From: Palsa-295 sp963785585
GTDB taxonomy: Bacteria; Acidobacteriota; Terriglobia; Acidiferrales; UBA7541
Reading direction: 5' to 3'
DNA: 64,000 bases
NCBI GenBank assembly: GCA_963785585.1
Contig: CAWAVW010000004.1
Location: 2,046,001-2,110,000 of the forward strand
The notes below the pieces were generated by a model, which ran no database searches, was not told where the DNA came from, and saw only the letters and a list, made by a program, of their open reading frames with translations. The position numbers were made by a program, and so were the translations under genes. Of this stretch, positions 44,334-52,046 are shown one piece after another; position 1 is the first letter of the stretch; every line of letters begins with the position of its first letter.

Positions 44334-44453
44334 GTGTCTGAAAGATGCAGCCGTCAAAAGTTTCGAAGGATTCACAAAGTTTGAATACTCCGGCAATGGG
44401 GACGGGTTACTACTGGTAGCGCAGTTGAATTCCCATATCTCCAAGGAGTGTCA

Positions 44454-46511
44454 ATGACACTGAAGCACGCTGTTCGAACGTCTTTGCACTGCCTGCGCAT
44501 TGGAGTCACAGCCGCCGCGATGTTCCAATTCAGCATCGGCGGACCGCTGGCTGGCTCGATTCAAGCGCAAGGCGAAGATACCGCTACTACGACTCCGATC
44601 AAGCACGTGATTGTGATCATCGGGGAAAATCGCAGCTTCGATCACGTCTTCGCGACGTATAAGCCGAAGGCTGGTGAAACGGTCAATAACCTGCTGTCGG
44701 AAGGTATCGTAAACGCGGACGGCACTCCCGGACCTAACTTCGCTGCCGCGAAGCAAGTACAAGCCACGGACACTGGAAGCACCGATCCATTCCTATTCAG
44801 CCCGGAGCCGAAGAGTGATTTCGCGGGAAACGTGTTGCCGGCGCCGCTGGTTGGCGGACCGAAGACGCCGTACGTCCCGACGACCACGGAAGCGGAACTG
44901 GATGAAACCGGTTTGGCGCAGAGCTACTATCCGTTTTTGGCGAGCGGCGGTACGGGATTGACGTCGCACACGCCGGACACGCGCATCGCGAACGTGAATT
45001 CCCTGCCTCCCGGGCCGTTTCAACTGACGCACAACCTCTCGTACGACGATTACTCGGCGAGCCCGGTCCACCGGTTCTATCAAATGTGGCAACAACTGGA
45101 TTGCAAGCTGGTTCACGCGACCACGCAAAATCCGAGCGGGTGCTCGGAAAAGCTGTTTTCATGGGTGGAAACGACGGTAGGCGCGGGCGCCAACGGAATC
45201 GCGCAGCCGGCAAACTTCAGCACGGAATACGCACCGAACGCGGTGACGACGGGCGAGGGCTCGACGGCGCTGGGTTTCTACAACGTGCAACAGGGCGACG
45301 TACCGTACTTTAACTATCTTGCGAAAACGTACGCGATGAGCGACAACTTCCACCAGTCGGTGAACGGCGGCACGGGCGCGAATCACATCATGCTCGGGCA
45401 CGGCGACGCGATCTGGTTCAGCGACGGCAACGGGCACGCAATGATGCCGCCGCACAACGTGACCGTGGCGGCGGGAACGGCGAACGCGGGCGTTGTGGAC
45501 GAAATCGAAAACCCGAATCCGGCCAAGGGCACGAATAACTGGTACACCGAAGACGGATACGGCGGTGGATCGTATGGTTCGCCTTCGTACGGCGGCGGAT
45601 CGTACACGAACTGCGCGGATATCACACAACCCGGCGTGGCGACGATCGTGAATTACCTGAAGTCGCTGCCGCGGCCGATTGATCCGCGCTGCGAAGCGGG
45701 ACACTACTACCTGCTGAACAACTACAACCCGGGCTATTTCGGCGACGGAAGCAACGCGTACACGGACACAAGCGCGGACAACACGGTGTTCACGATTCCG
45801 CCGTCGTCCACGCGGAGCATCGCCGATTCGCTTCTGGCGAAAGATATTTCCTGGAAGTATTACGGCGATCAGTTCAACCAGTATCTGGACGACAAATACC
45901 AACTGGAATACGGCGATTTCGGGACGCTGACGGACGAGTACTGCAACATTTGCAACCCGTTTCAGTACGACACGTCGGTAATGGCGAACCCCGCCGTACG
46001 CACCGAGCACATTCAGGACTCGGTGAACCTGTATGCCGATATCGCGAACGGGACGCTGCCTTCGGTGTCGTTCGTAAAGCCGAGCGGATTGGTCGATGGC
46101 CATCCCGCTTCGTCGAAGCTGGATCTGTTTGAAGGATTCGTGAAGAAGATCGTCGATGCGGTGAAAGCGAATCCCGAACTTTGGAAGGATACGGCGATCT
46201 TCATCACGTTTGACGAAGGCGGCGGCTACTACGATTCCGGTTATGTGCAACCGCTCGATTTCTTCGGAGACGGAACGCGTATTCCGTTGATCGTGGTTTC
46301 GCCGTACGCGAAGCCAGGGCACATCGAGCATCAATATTCCGATCACGTTTCGATTTTGAAGTTCATCGAACGGAATTGGAATTTGAAGCCGGTGACGAGC
46401 CGCAGCCGCGACAACTTCCCTAACCCGATTCAGAAAGCCGATGCGCCGTATGTGCCGATCAATTCGCCGGCGATCAGCGATCTGTTCGAGCTGTTTGACT
46501 TCAGCCGGTAA
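44454..46511 (+). CDS. Secreted phosphoesterase family protein (phospholipase C/AcpA-like)
   Basis: 685 residues from the ATG at 44454, with AAGGAG at 44443-44448. The N-terminus (LRIGVTAAAMFQFSIGGPLAG) fits a signal peptide. The enzyme core begins at HVIVIIGENRSFDHVFATY, the metal-binding and nucleophile region of the phosphoesterase family with phospholipase C and acid phosphatase AcpA. Later SVNGGTGANHIMLGHGD, SFVKPSG, IFITFDEGGGYYDSG and VVSPYAKPGHIEHQYSDHVS supply further metal ligands. It probably frees phosphate from organic esters outside the cell, which suits its place after the phosphate transporter, though terminators separate them. Confidence 0.9.
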   Translation: MTLKHAVRTSLHCLRIGVTAAAMFQFSIGGPLAGSIQAQGEDTATTTPIKHVIVIIGENRSFDHVFATYKPKAGETVNNLLSEGIVNADGTPGPNFAAAKQVQATDTGSTDPFLFSPEPKSDFAGNVLPAPLVGGPKTPYVPTTTEAELDETGLAQSYYPFLASGGTGLTSHTPDTRIANVNSLPPGPFQLTHNLSYDDYSASPVHRFYQMWQQLDCKLVHATTQNPSGCSEKLFSWVETTVGAGANGIAQPANFSTEYAPNAVTTGEGSTALGFYNVQQGDVPYFNYLAKTYAMSDNFHQSVNGGTGANHIMLGHGDAIWFSDGNGHAMMPPHNVTVAAGTANAGVVDEIENPNPAKGTNNWYTEDGYGGGSYGSPSYGGGSYTNCADITQPGVATIVNYLKSLPRPIDPRCEAGHYYLLNNYNPGYFGDGSNAYTDTSADNTVFTIPPSSTRSIADSLLAKDISWKYYGDQFNQYLDDKYQLEYGDFGTLTDEYCNICNPFQYDTSVMANPAVRTEHIQDSVNLYADIANGTLPSVSFVKPSGLVDGHPASSKLDLFEGFVKKIVDAVKANPELWKDTAIFITFDEGGGYYDSGYVQPLDFFGDGTRIPLIVVSPYAKPGHIEHQYSDHVSILKFIERNWNLKPVTSRSRDNFPNPIQKADAPYVPINSPAISDLFELFDFSR

Positions 46512-46535
46512 GAAAAAACGCTGAGGGCAGTGACG

Positions 46536-46589
46536 CCGCGGAGACGGCGCCGGGCGATGTGGCCTGGCGCCCGGCTCCGCGGTTTTTTT
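46536..46589 (+). terminator. Rho-independent terminator after the phosphoesterase gene
   Basis: CCGCGGAG (46536-46543) pairs with CTCCGCGG (46575-46582), and the inner GCCGGGCG pairs with CGCCCGGC. Seven T follow at 46583-46589. Confidence 0.93.
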
Positions 46590-46702
46590 GCGGGTTTCGG
46601 GGGTGGCGAAGGGGGATGCTTTACGCTGCGGTGCGCGGATCGGCGCAGATGGCCTCGGGTTGGGCGCGGTGGCGTTGGCACCGCGAAGTCGATGATGTTG
46701 AA

Positions 46703-46763
46703 ATGGCTCAACCTGCACCCCATTGGAAATGGGGTGCACACAGACGCGAGCGTCTGTGCCACG
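46703..46763 (+). repeat. Two-hairpin dispersed repeat, copy 6
   Basis: First stem GCACCCCATT / AATGGGGTGC and second stem ACAGACGC / GCGTCTGT are both perfect. It lies between the phosphoesterase terminator and the Cys-rich leader peptide, the only copy close upstream of an attenuator. The remainder of 46590-46911 holds nothing else recognised. Confidence 0.9.
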
Positions 46764-46911
46764 TTTGTGCCACGTGGGCGGCGGCAAGGCAACGCACTTC
46801 GTGAGACGGGGGAACGTCGTTTAGGCGCAACCTGCCTCCGTTGTGGGGATTTCAGGAGATGCGACGAGTTTTTGCTTGGTGAAATGAGGCTGTCGCGTTA
46901 GCATGAGGGTG

Positions 46912-46992
46912 ATGAATTGGAATTCCTGCTCCGTGATGTGTTGTCCGTGTTGTTGTACAGCCACGGCTGGAGCGGGAGTGCGATCCGAATAG
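46912..46992 (+). CDS. Cysteine-rich leader peptide of the sulfite-reductase operon
   Basis: 26 codons, too short for usual gene calls. The peptide begins MNWNS and continues CSVMCCPCCC, six Cys codons among ten (46927-46956), then an Ala/Gly/Thr tail and TAG. GAGGG at 46905-46909 is a close ribosome-binding site; an in-frame ATG at 46903 is an alternative start. The peptide itself probably has no function: translation speed over the Cys codons would sense charged tRNA-Cys. The tail codons 19-22 contain GCTGGAGCGGG, a near-copy of the 3' arm of the terminator 70 nt downstream. Cys-rich leaders ahead of sulfur-assimilation operons are known from mycobacteria; I know of none described for this group. 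Confidence 0.72.
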   Translation: MNWNSCSVMCCPCCCTATAGAGVRSE

Positions 46993-47059
46993 CAACGTAA
47001 TTCTATAACCGGATTTCAAGCACCCGCTTACCAGCATAGCCGCTGGAGGCGGGTTTTTT
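46966..47059 (+). promoter_or_regulatory. Cysteine attenuator: antiterminator arm and Rho-independent terminator
   Basis: Terminator: CCCGC (47023-47027) and CCAGC (47031-47035) pair with GCTGG (47042-47046) and GCGGG (47049-47053), followed by six T (47054-47059), 18 bp before the TTG start. Competing arm: GCTGG (46966-46970) and GCGGG (46972-46976) inside the leader frame can pair with the same CCCGC and CCAGC, making ten pairs that exclude the terminator. A ribosome paused on the early Cys codons leaves this arm free, giving read-through; a ribosome that moves on to the stop at 46990-46992 passes over it and permits termination. The ON/OFF logic is inferred. Confidence 0.75.
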
Positions 47060-47077
47060 GTTTTTAGGGAGCTTTAT

Positions 47078-48796
47078 TTGAGCTTAGCGGACGCACAGGC
47101 GACACCGAAGGAAACGAAAGCGCAGAAAGTCGAACGGCTGAAGCGCGAGCAGAATCCGTGGCACGCGTATGAGGCCGTGAAGGCGTTCGCGCGTGAGGGG
47201 CGTGCATCGGTGTTGCCCGAGTGGGCCAATACCTATTTCAAGTGGTGGGGGATTTACACACAGGGCGACGGCGCGGGGGCCACGGGCGGGGTGGGCGGCG
47301 AAGGCAAAGCGACACCGTACTTCATGCTGCGGATCGGAATTCCGAATGGATTTTTGACGTCCCGTCAACTGAGCACGATTGCCGATATTTGCGATCGGCA
47401 TGCGCGCGGGGTTGCGGATATCACGGTGAGGCAGAACATCCAGCTTCACTGGCTGACGATCGAATCGATTCCGGAAGTGATTGAGGCGCTGGGCAGAGTG
47501 GGATTGAGCCCGAAAGGCGCTTGCGGCGATGTGGTGAGGAATGTGACGGGCTGCCCTCTGGCGGGGGTTGCGGCGGACGAGATTCTGGACGCGTCCGGAT
47601 TGGCGATGGAGGCGGCGAAGCTGCTGACGGCGAATTCGGATTTCTACAATCTGCCGCGGAAATTTAAAACGTCGATCACTGGATGTCCGGTGTGGTGCTC
47701 CTATCCGGAGATTAACGATATCGGAATGACGGCCGTTACGCGGACGGTGGGCGGCGAAAAGGAAGCCGGATATTCGCTGCGAGTGGGCGGAGGGCTTTCG
47801 GCGGATCCGCATTTGAGCGTGCGGCTGAATGCGTTTATCCGTCCGCGGCAGGCGCTGCAGGCGATTCGCGGAGTGGTGGAGATATTTCGCGAGCAGGAAG
47901 TCCTGCGAACGAGCCGCGAGCGAGCGCGGTTGAAGCATTTGTTTACGCAGCACGGGTGGACGGCGGAACGATTCCTGGCAGAGCTCGAAGGGCGGATTGG
48001 ATTTGCGCTGGAGCCGGCGGCGGAAGAAGCGCCTCCGGTGGATGTGTACCGCGATCATGTGGGAATTCATCCGCAGAGGCAGGAACGGCTGGTGTCGGTG
48101 GGCGCATCGGTGTTGCGCGGGCGGATCTCGGGGGAGCAACTGCGAGAAGTGGCGCATTTGTCCGAGCGGTTTGCGTTTGGGCAGATTCATACGACGAACA
48201 TGCAGAACCTGCTGATTGTGAACGTGCCGAGAGTGAAAGCGGGAGAACTGGCAAGAGAGTTGGGAGGGATCGGGTTGCCGGTGGAGGCTTCCGTTTTCTG
48301 GCGCGGGGCGATCGCCTGCACGGGAACGGAATTTTGCAAGCTCGCGATTACCGAGACAAAGAGTTTCACGCGATGGATTGTGGAAGAACTCGAGCAGCGG
48401 ATTCCGGATTTCGACCAGCAACTGAAATTGCATGTGACCGGATGCCCGAATTCGTGCGGGCAGCACTGGATTGCGGACATTGGCCTCGAGGGCAAGAAAA
48501 TCAAGACCGAAGGCGGGATTACGGATGCGTATTACTTTTGCCTGGGCGGAGCGGTGGGCGCGAACCAAAGCATCGCGCGGCTGAGCGGATACCGATGCAC
48601 GGCGGCGGAAGTGCCGGCGTCGATTGAGCGGCTGCTACGGACGTATCTGGCGGGGCGACGGGACGGCGAGAATTTGCGGCAGTATTTTTCGCGGTTTTCG
48701 AACGAGGAGTTACGCGCGCAACTGGCGGGGCAATTTGTGGACGCGGAGCTGCGGGATTTGCCGGCCGGGCCCGTGCCGCATGGGATTGGTGAGTGA
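47078..48796 (+). CDS. Siroheme-dependent sulfite (or nitrite) reductase, ferredoxin type
   Basis: 572 residues from TTG 47078, with AGGGAG at 47066-47071. It reduces sulfite to sulfide (or nitrite to ammonia) with six electrons, probably from ferredoxin, in the cytoplasm. The two half-domains are seen as TVRQNIQLHWLTIE and HTTNMQNLLIVNV repeats. The siroheme/4Fe-4S ligands are Cys414-x5-Cys420 (CTGTEFCKLAIT) and Cys456-x3-Cys460 (TGCPNSCGQHW). Sequence alone does not separate sulfite from nitrite reductases well. The cysteine attenuator upstream and the siroheme and YeiH-type genes downstream favour assimilatory sulfite reduction. Confidence 0.9.
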   Translation: MSLADAQATPKETKAQKVERLKREQNPWHAYEAVKAFAREGRASVLPEWANTYFKWWGIYTQGDGAGATGGVGGEGKATPYFMLRIGIPNGFLTSRQLSTIADICDRHARGVADITVRQNIQLHWLTIESIPEVIEALGRVGLSPKGACGDVVRNVTGCPLAGVAADEILDASGLAMEAAKLLTANSDFYNLPRKFKTSITGCPVWCSYPEINDIGMTAVTRTVGGEKEAGYSLRVGGGLSADPHLSVRLNAFIRPRQALQAIRGVVEIFREQEVLRTSRERARLKHLFTQHGWTAERFLAELEGRIGFALEPAAEEAPPVDVYRDHVGIHPQRQERLVSVGASVLRGRISGEQLREVAHLSERFAFGQIHTTNMQNLLIVNVPRVKAGELARELGGIGLPVEASVFWRGAIACTGTEFCKLAITETKSFTRWIVEELEQRIPDFDQQLKLHVTGCPNSCGQHWIADIGLEGKKIKTEGGITDAYYFCLGGAVGANQSIARLSGYRCTAAEVPASIERLLRTYLAGRRDGENLRQYFSRFSNEELRAQLAGQFVDAELRDLPAGPVPHGIGE

Positions 48797-48797
48797 A

Positions 48798-49472
48798 ATG
48801 GCGGGAGCAAACTTGTTTCCGATGTTTCTGAAACTGGCGGGGCGGCGATGCCTGGTGGTGGGCGCGGGCGGGATCTCGACGGCGAAGATCGGCGCGCTGC
48901 TGGATTCGGGCGCGCGGGTGACGGTGGTGGCACCGTGGGCGCTGGAGGAAGTGCGCGAGCTGGCGGACACGAACGCGATTGAGTGGATCGAAAGAGAGTT
49001 TCGGGCGAGCGACCTGGACGGAGTGTTTCTGGCGATCGCAGCGACGTCACGCGCGGAGGTGAATCACGCGGTGTTTTCGGAGGCAGCGGCGCGCAACATT
49101 TTGTGCAACGCGGTGGACGATCCGCCGAATTGCGATTTTTATTTTGGCGCGCTCGTGCGGCGGGGCGATTTGCAGATCGCGATATCGACGGCGGGAGAAA
49201 GCCCGGCATTGGCGCAGCGGCTGCGGCGGGAGATTGACGAGCGGCTCGATCCAGCGCTGGGAGATTGGCTGGGGACGGTCGGAGCGCTGCGGCGGGAGAT
49301 TTTGGCGGATGCTCCGGCGACGGAAGCGCGGAAGAATGCGCTGCACCAGCTGGCGCACGTGCAGGTGTGCGAGTCGGGTGAGTGCCCGGCTCGGAAGGCT
49401 GCGCTGCAAAACGCGGGCGGCGCGGCGGGCGAGGAGTTCGCGGCGGGCGCGGCCGTGAAGGTGGGACGGTGA
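48798..49472 (+). CDS. Precorrin-2 dehydrogenase / sirohydrochlorin ferrochelatase (CysG N-terminal type)
   Basis: 224 residues. It oxidises precorrin-2 with NAD and inserts iron to make siroheme, the cofactor of the reductase just upstream. The NAD loop is CLVVGAGGISTAKIGALL; AIAATSRAEVNHAVF, NAVDDPPNCDFYFGALV and ISTAGESPALAQRLR are family motifs. The ATG at 48798 is 1 bp after the preceding stop; ATG 48780 is an alternative inside that gene. Its end overlaps the next start by 4 bp (GTGA). In enteric bacteria this domain is fused to the methyltransferase encoded next; here they are separate. Confidence 0.93.
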   Translation: MAGANLFPMFLKLAGRRCLVVGAGGISTAKIGALLDSGARVTVVAPWALEEVRELADTNAIEWIEREFRASDLDGVFLAIAATSRAEVNHAVFSEAAARNILCNAVDDPPNCDFYFGALVRRGDLQIAISTAGESPALAQRLRREIDERLDPALGDWLGTVGALRREILADAPATEARKNALHQLAHVQVCESGECPARKAALQNAGGAAGEEFAAGAAVKVGR

Positions 49473-50341
49473 GAAACAGCTGGACGCGCGGAAAGACCGG
49501 AAAAGTTTTCCTGGCGGGGGCTGGTCCGGGCGATCCCGAATTGGTGACGCGGAAGGTGCACCGGTTGTTGCGCGAATCAAACGCCGTGCTGCACGACGAT
49601 CTGGTGCCCGCGGAGATTCTTTCCCTGGCGGGACCGCAGGCGATGGTGATGAATGTGGGAAAACGGTGCGGCCGGAAGAACATCACGCAGGAAGGGATTA
49701 ACGCGTTGATGGTGGAGTCAGCGCGAAACGGCTTGCAGGTGTTGCGGCTGAAGAGCGGCGACCCGACGATTTTCGGGCGGCTGAACGAAGAGATTGATGC
49801 GTTGAGCGCGGCGGGCGTGGCGTTTGAAGTGGTGCCGGGAATTACGGCGGGGGCCGCGGCGGCGGCTTCGCTGGGCGTTTCGATGACGGACCGGCGGGCG
49901 AGTTCGCGAGTGGTGATCGTGAGCGGGCATCACGCGCACAGCGAGGAATCTGGTGAAAATTACGATTGGCGAGCGGTTACGAGGAACGACGAGACAGTGG
50001 TGGTGTATATGCCGGGCGGCCAGCTTGCGAAGTTGAGCGGGCAATTGAAGGCGGCGGGGCTGCCGGACGATTTGCCGTGCGCGATTGTGTCGCGCGCTGG
50101 AACGGAGCATCAGCAAAATCATTGGACGACGCTCGGTGGTTTGAAGAATGCGCCGGTGCTCGAGCCGCCGACGATTCTGTTGATTGGCAAGTCGCTGACG
50201 AATGCGGCAGCGCGCGCGAAGGAAGCGACGCAGCGAGCGTCGGATGCGAACGAGGCTGTACGTGCTCTTGCGCGGCGGAGTGACAACGAGGCGTTCGAGG
50301 AGTGGATTCGAAATCGAGAGGAAAGGAGAGTGGAGCTGTGA
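49469..50341 (+). CDS. cobA: Uroporphyrinogen-III C-methyltransferase
   Basis: 290 residues from GTG 49469, overlapping the upstream stop by 4 bp. It adds two methyl groups from SAM to uroporphyrinogen III, giving precorrin-2 for siroheme (and for B12). Motifs: VFLAGAGPGDPELVTRKV, VLHDDLV, RLKSGDPTIFGR, EVVPGITAGAAAAA and VVYMPGG. The last ~45 residues are a charged extension beyond the usual end. Together with the two upstream genes it completes uroporphyrinogen-to-siroheme synthesis beside the siroheme enzyme. Confidence 0.95.
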   Translation: MRNSWTRGKTGKVFLAGAGPGDPELVTRKVHRLLRESNAVLHDDLVPAEILSLAGPQAMVMNVGKRCGRKNITQEGINALMVESARNGLQVLRLKSGDPTIFGRLNEEIDALSAAGVAFEVVPGITAGAAAAASLGVSMTDRRASSRVVIVSGHHAHSEESGENYDWRAVTRNDETVVVYMPGGQLAKLSGQLKAAGLPDDLPCAIVSRAGTEHQQNHWTTLGGLKNAPVLEPPTILLIGKSLTNAAARAKEATQRASDANEAVRALARRSDNEAFEEWIRNREERRVEL

Positions 50342-50475
50342 GCGACGGATTCGTAAAAGAAGAAAGGAAGGCGAGAAGCACGCGTTGGTTGTCGCTGGAC
50401 GGATGGGCGGTGGCGCTGGCATTGGCGTTGTCGCTGGCGGTGTGGGTGGGATTGATCAAGCGGGTTCCGTGGTAG
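50338..50475 (+). CDS. Small single-span membrane protein (45 aa)
   Basis: A 45-residue frame starts at GTG 50338, overlapping the cobA stop by 4 bp in the same way as the genes before it. A basic N-terminus (VKEERKARSTRW) precedes one hydrophobic segment (GWAVALALALSLAVWVGLI) and ends KRVPW. The frame is short, but the coupled start and the clear membrane segment support it. It sits just before the YeiH-type exporter, and its GWAVALAL segment recalls the first helix found at the start of longer members of that family. It may be a detached first helix or a partner subunit; both are inferences. Confidence 0.6.
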   Translation: MSDGFVKEERKARSTRWLSLDGWAVALALALSLAVWVGLIKRVPW

Positions 50476-50534
50476 GCGAGTTCCCTGCTGTGCCGGCGAG
50501 GATGTGAGATCAAAATTTGGGGAGGACTTGGACG

Positions 50535-51626
50535 ATGGCGAGTGGAGTGCTGGTGGCGGAACCTGTATCGGAAAATTTGCTGCGGAAATTCGGGTCGCTG
50601 ATCCCGGGAGTGGCGCTGCTGTTTGCGGTGGGGTACGCGGGGCGGATCATCGAGCGATCGATTGCGAATTACGGGAAGGCGCATCATCTGGCGCTCCCGA
50701 ATATCGAGTATGTGTTGTGGGCGATCGTGATTGGACTCGCGATCGCGAACACGGTGGGAATTCCGAAGATATTCGAGCCAGGCCTCGCGACCTATGAATT
50801 CTGGCTGAAGGCTGGAATCGTGCTGCTGGGTTCGCGGTTTTTGCTGGGCGACGTGCTGAAGCTGGGAGGAGTGAGTTTGGCGCTTGTGGCGATTGAGATT
50901 GTGGTGTCGTTGCTGTTTATGACGGCACTGGGGAAAGCGTTTGGGCTGAATCCGAAGCTGACGACGCTGCTGGCGGTGGGGTCGTCGATTTGCGGGGTGT
51001 CCGCGATTATTGCAACGCAGGGAGCGATTGATGCCGACGACGAGGATGCGTCCTATGCGATTGCGGCGATTTTGTCGCTGGGAGCGATCAGCTTGTTTGT
51101 GTTCCCGGTGATTGGTCACTGGCTGCACCTGAGCGATCAGAGTTACGGATTGTGGGCAGGACTGGGGATCGATAACACGGCGGAAGTAACGGCGGCGGGA
51201 AATTTGTATTCGGATGCGGCGGGAAAAGTAGCGGTGCTGGCGAAGACGGCGCGAAATGCGATGATCGGATTTGTGGTGCTGGGTTATGCGATTCACTGGG
51301 CGCGGAAAGAGCACACGAAGGAGATCGAGAATAAGGCGGCGTTTCTGTGGAACAAATTTCCGAAGTTCGTGCTCGGGTTCTTGCTGATTTCGGCGATCGC
51401 GACGGCGGGGGTGTTTGGGAAGGATCAACTGACGAGCCTGGCGAATTTGTCGCGGTGGGCGTTTTTGCTGACGTTTGCAGGAGTGGGGCTGCGGACGAAT
51501 ATACGGGAACTTGGAAAGCAGGGATTCCGGCCGTTTGTGGTGGGCGCGGTGGGAGAAATTGTGATTGCGGCGCTGACGCTGGGATTGGTTTACGGCGCGG
51601 ACCGGCTGTTGAAGGCGGGCGGATAG
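50535..51626 (+). CDS. YeiH-family putative sulfate/sulfite exporter
   Basis: 363 residues with about ten membrane helices. The family (PF03601-type, YeiH/PSE) is recognised from LPNIEYVLWAIVIGLAIANT, KAGIVLLGSRFL, GSSICGVSAIIATQGAID and GLGIDNTAEVTAAG. Members are often named sulfate exporters and occur with sulfur-metabolism genes, as here after the sulfite-reductase/siroheme genes. It could remove excess sulfite or a related anion. The ATG at 50535 has GGAGGA at 50521-50526. Confidence 0.85.
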   Translation: MASGVLVAEPVSENLLRKFGSLIPGVALLFAVGYAGRIIERSIANYGKAHHLALPNIEYVLWAIVIGLAIANTVGIPKIFEPGLATYEFWLKAGIVLLGSRFLLGDVLKLGGVSLALVAIEIVVSLLFMTALGKAFGLNPKLTTLLAVGSSICGVSAIIATQGAIDADDEDASYAIAAILSLGAISLFVFPVIGHWLHLSDQSYGLWAGLGIDNTAEVTAAGNLYSDAAGKVAVLAKTARNAMIGFVVLGYAIHWARKEHTKEIENKAAFLWNKFPKFVLGFLLISAIATAGVFGKDQLTSLANLSRWAFLLTFAGVGLRTNIRELGKQGFRPFVVGAVGEIVIAALTLGLVYGADRLLKAGG

Positions 51627-52046
51627 TCCGGGGTAAACGTCGGGGATGTGGCGGCGGCATGTTCGAGATGCGGCTGTAGTAAAGGACGACGGCCCTGCTG
51701 GGCAAAATGCCGGATACGGCTGGCCGCGGGTGCGTGGACGTTTGGCCAGCCACGAGTTGCTGACCTACGAGGGCGCTTGGGCCCGAAATCGCGTGGATGG
51801 AGCGACTCTCATCGAGTTTGGCTTAAAACTTCACCTTCGCCGTACCTCGCGTAAGTGTTCACTTTTCTTTGGTTTATGCCAACCCCGCATCAACAACTAA
51901 TCCTGTGACGCCGTGTTTTACCGGATGAGGGAAAAACGGTGAACGATCTTCGCGTACTCATCTGGTTTACCTGGTTTGTGGCGACGAACTGGTTTCGCGG
52001 GAGTGGTATGCTGCTAAAAGTACGATCCACGAAAGGAGCATCATCG
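51627..52046 (+). other. Intergenic region upstream of the FecR-domain gene (420 bp)
   Basis: No gene is supported. GGCTGGCC (51718-51725) and GGCCAGCC (51744-51751) form an 8-bp inverted repeat with an 18-nt loop but no T-run. The FecR frame is open back to 51939 without a ribosome-binding site. Confidence 0.45.
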
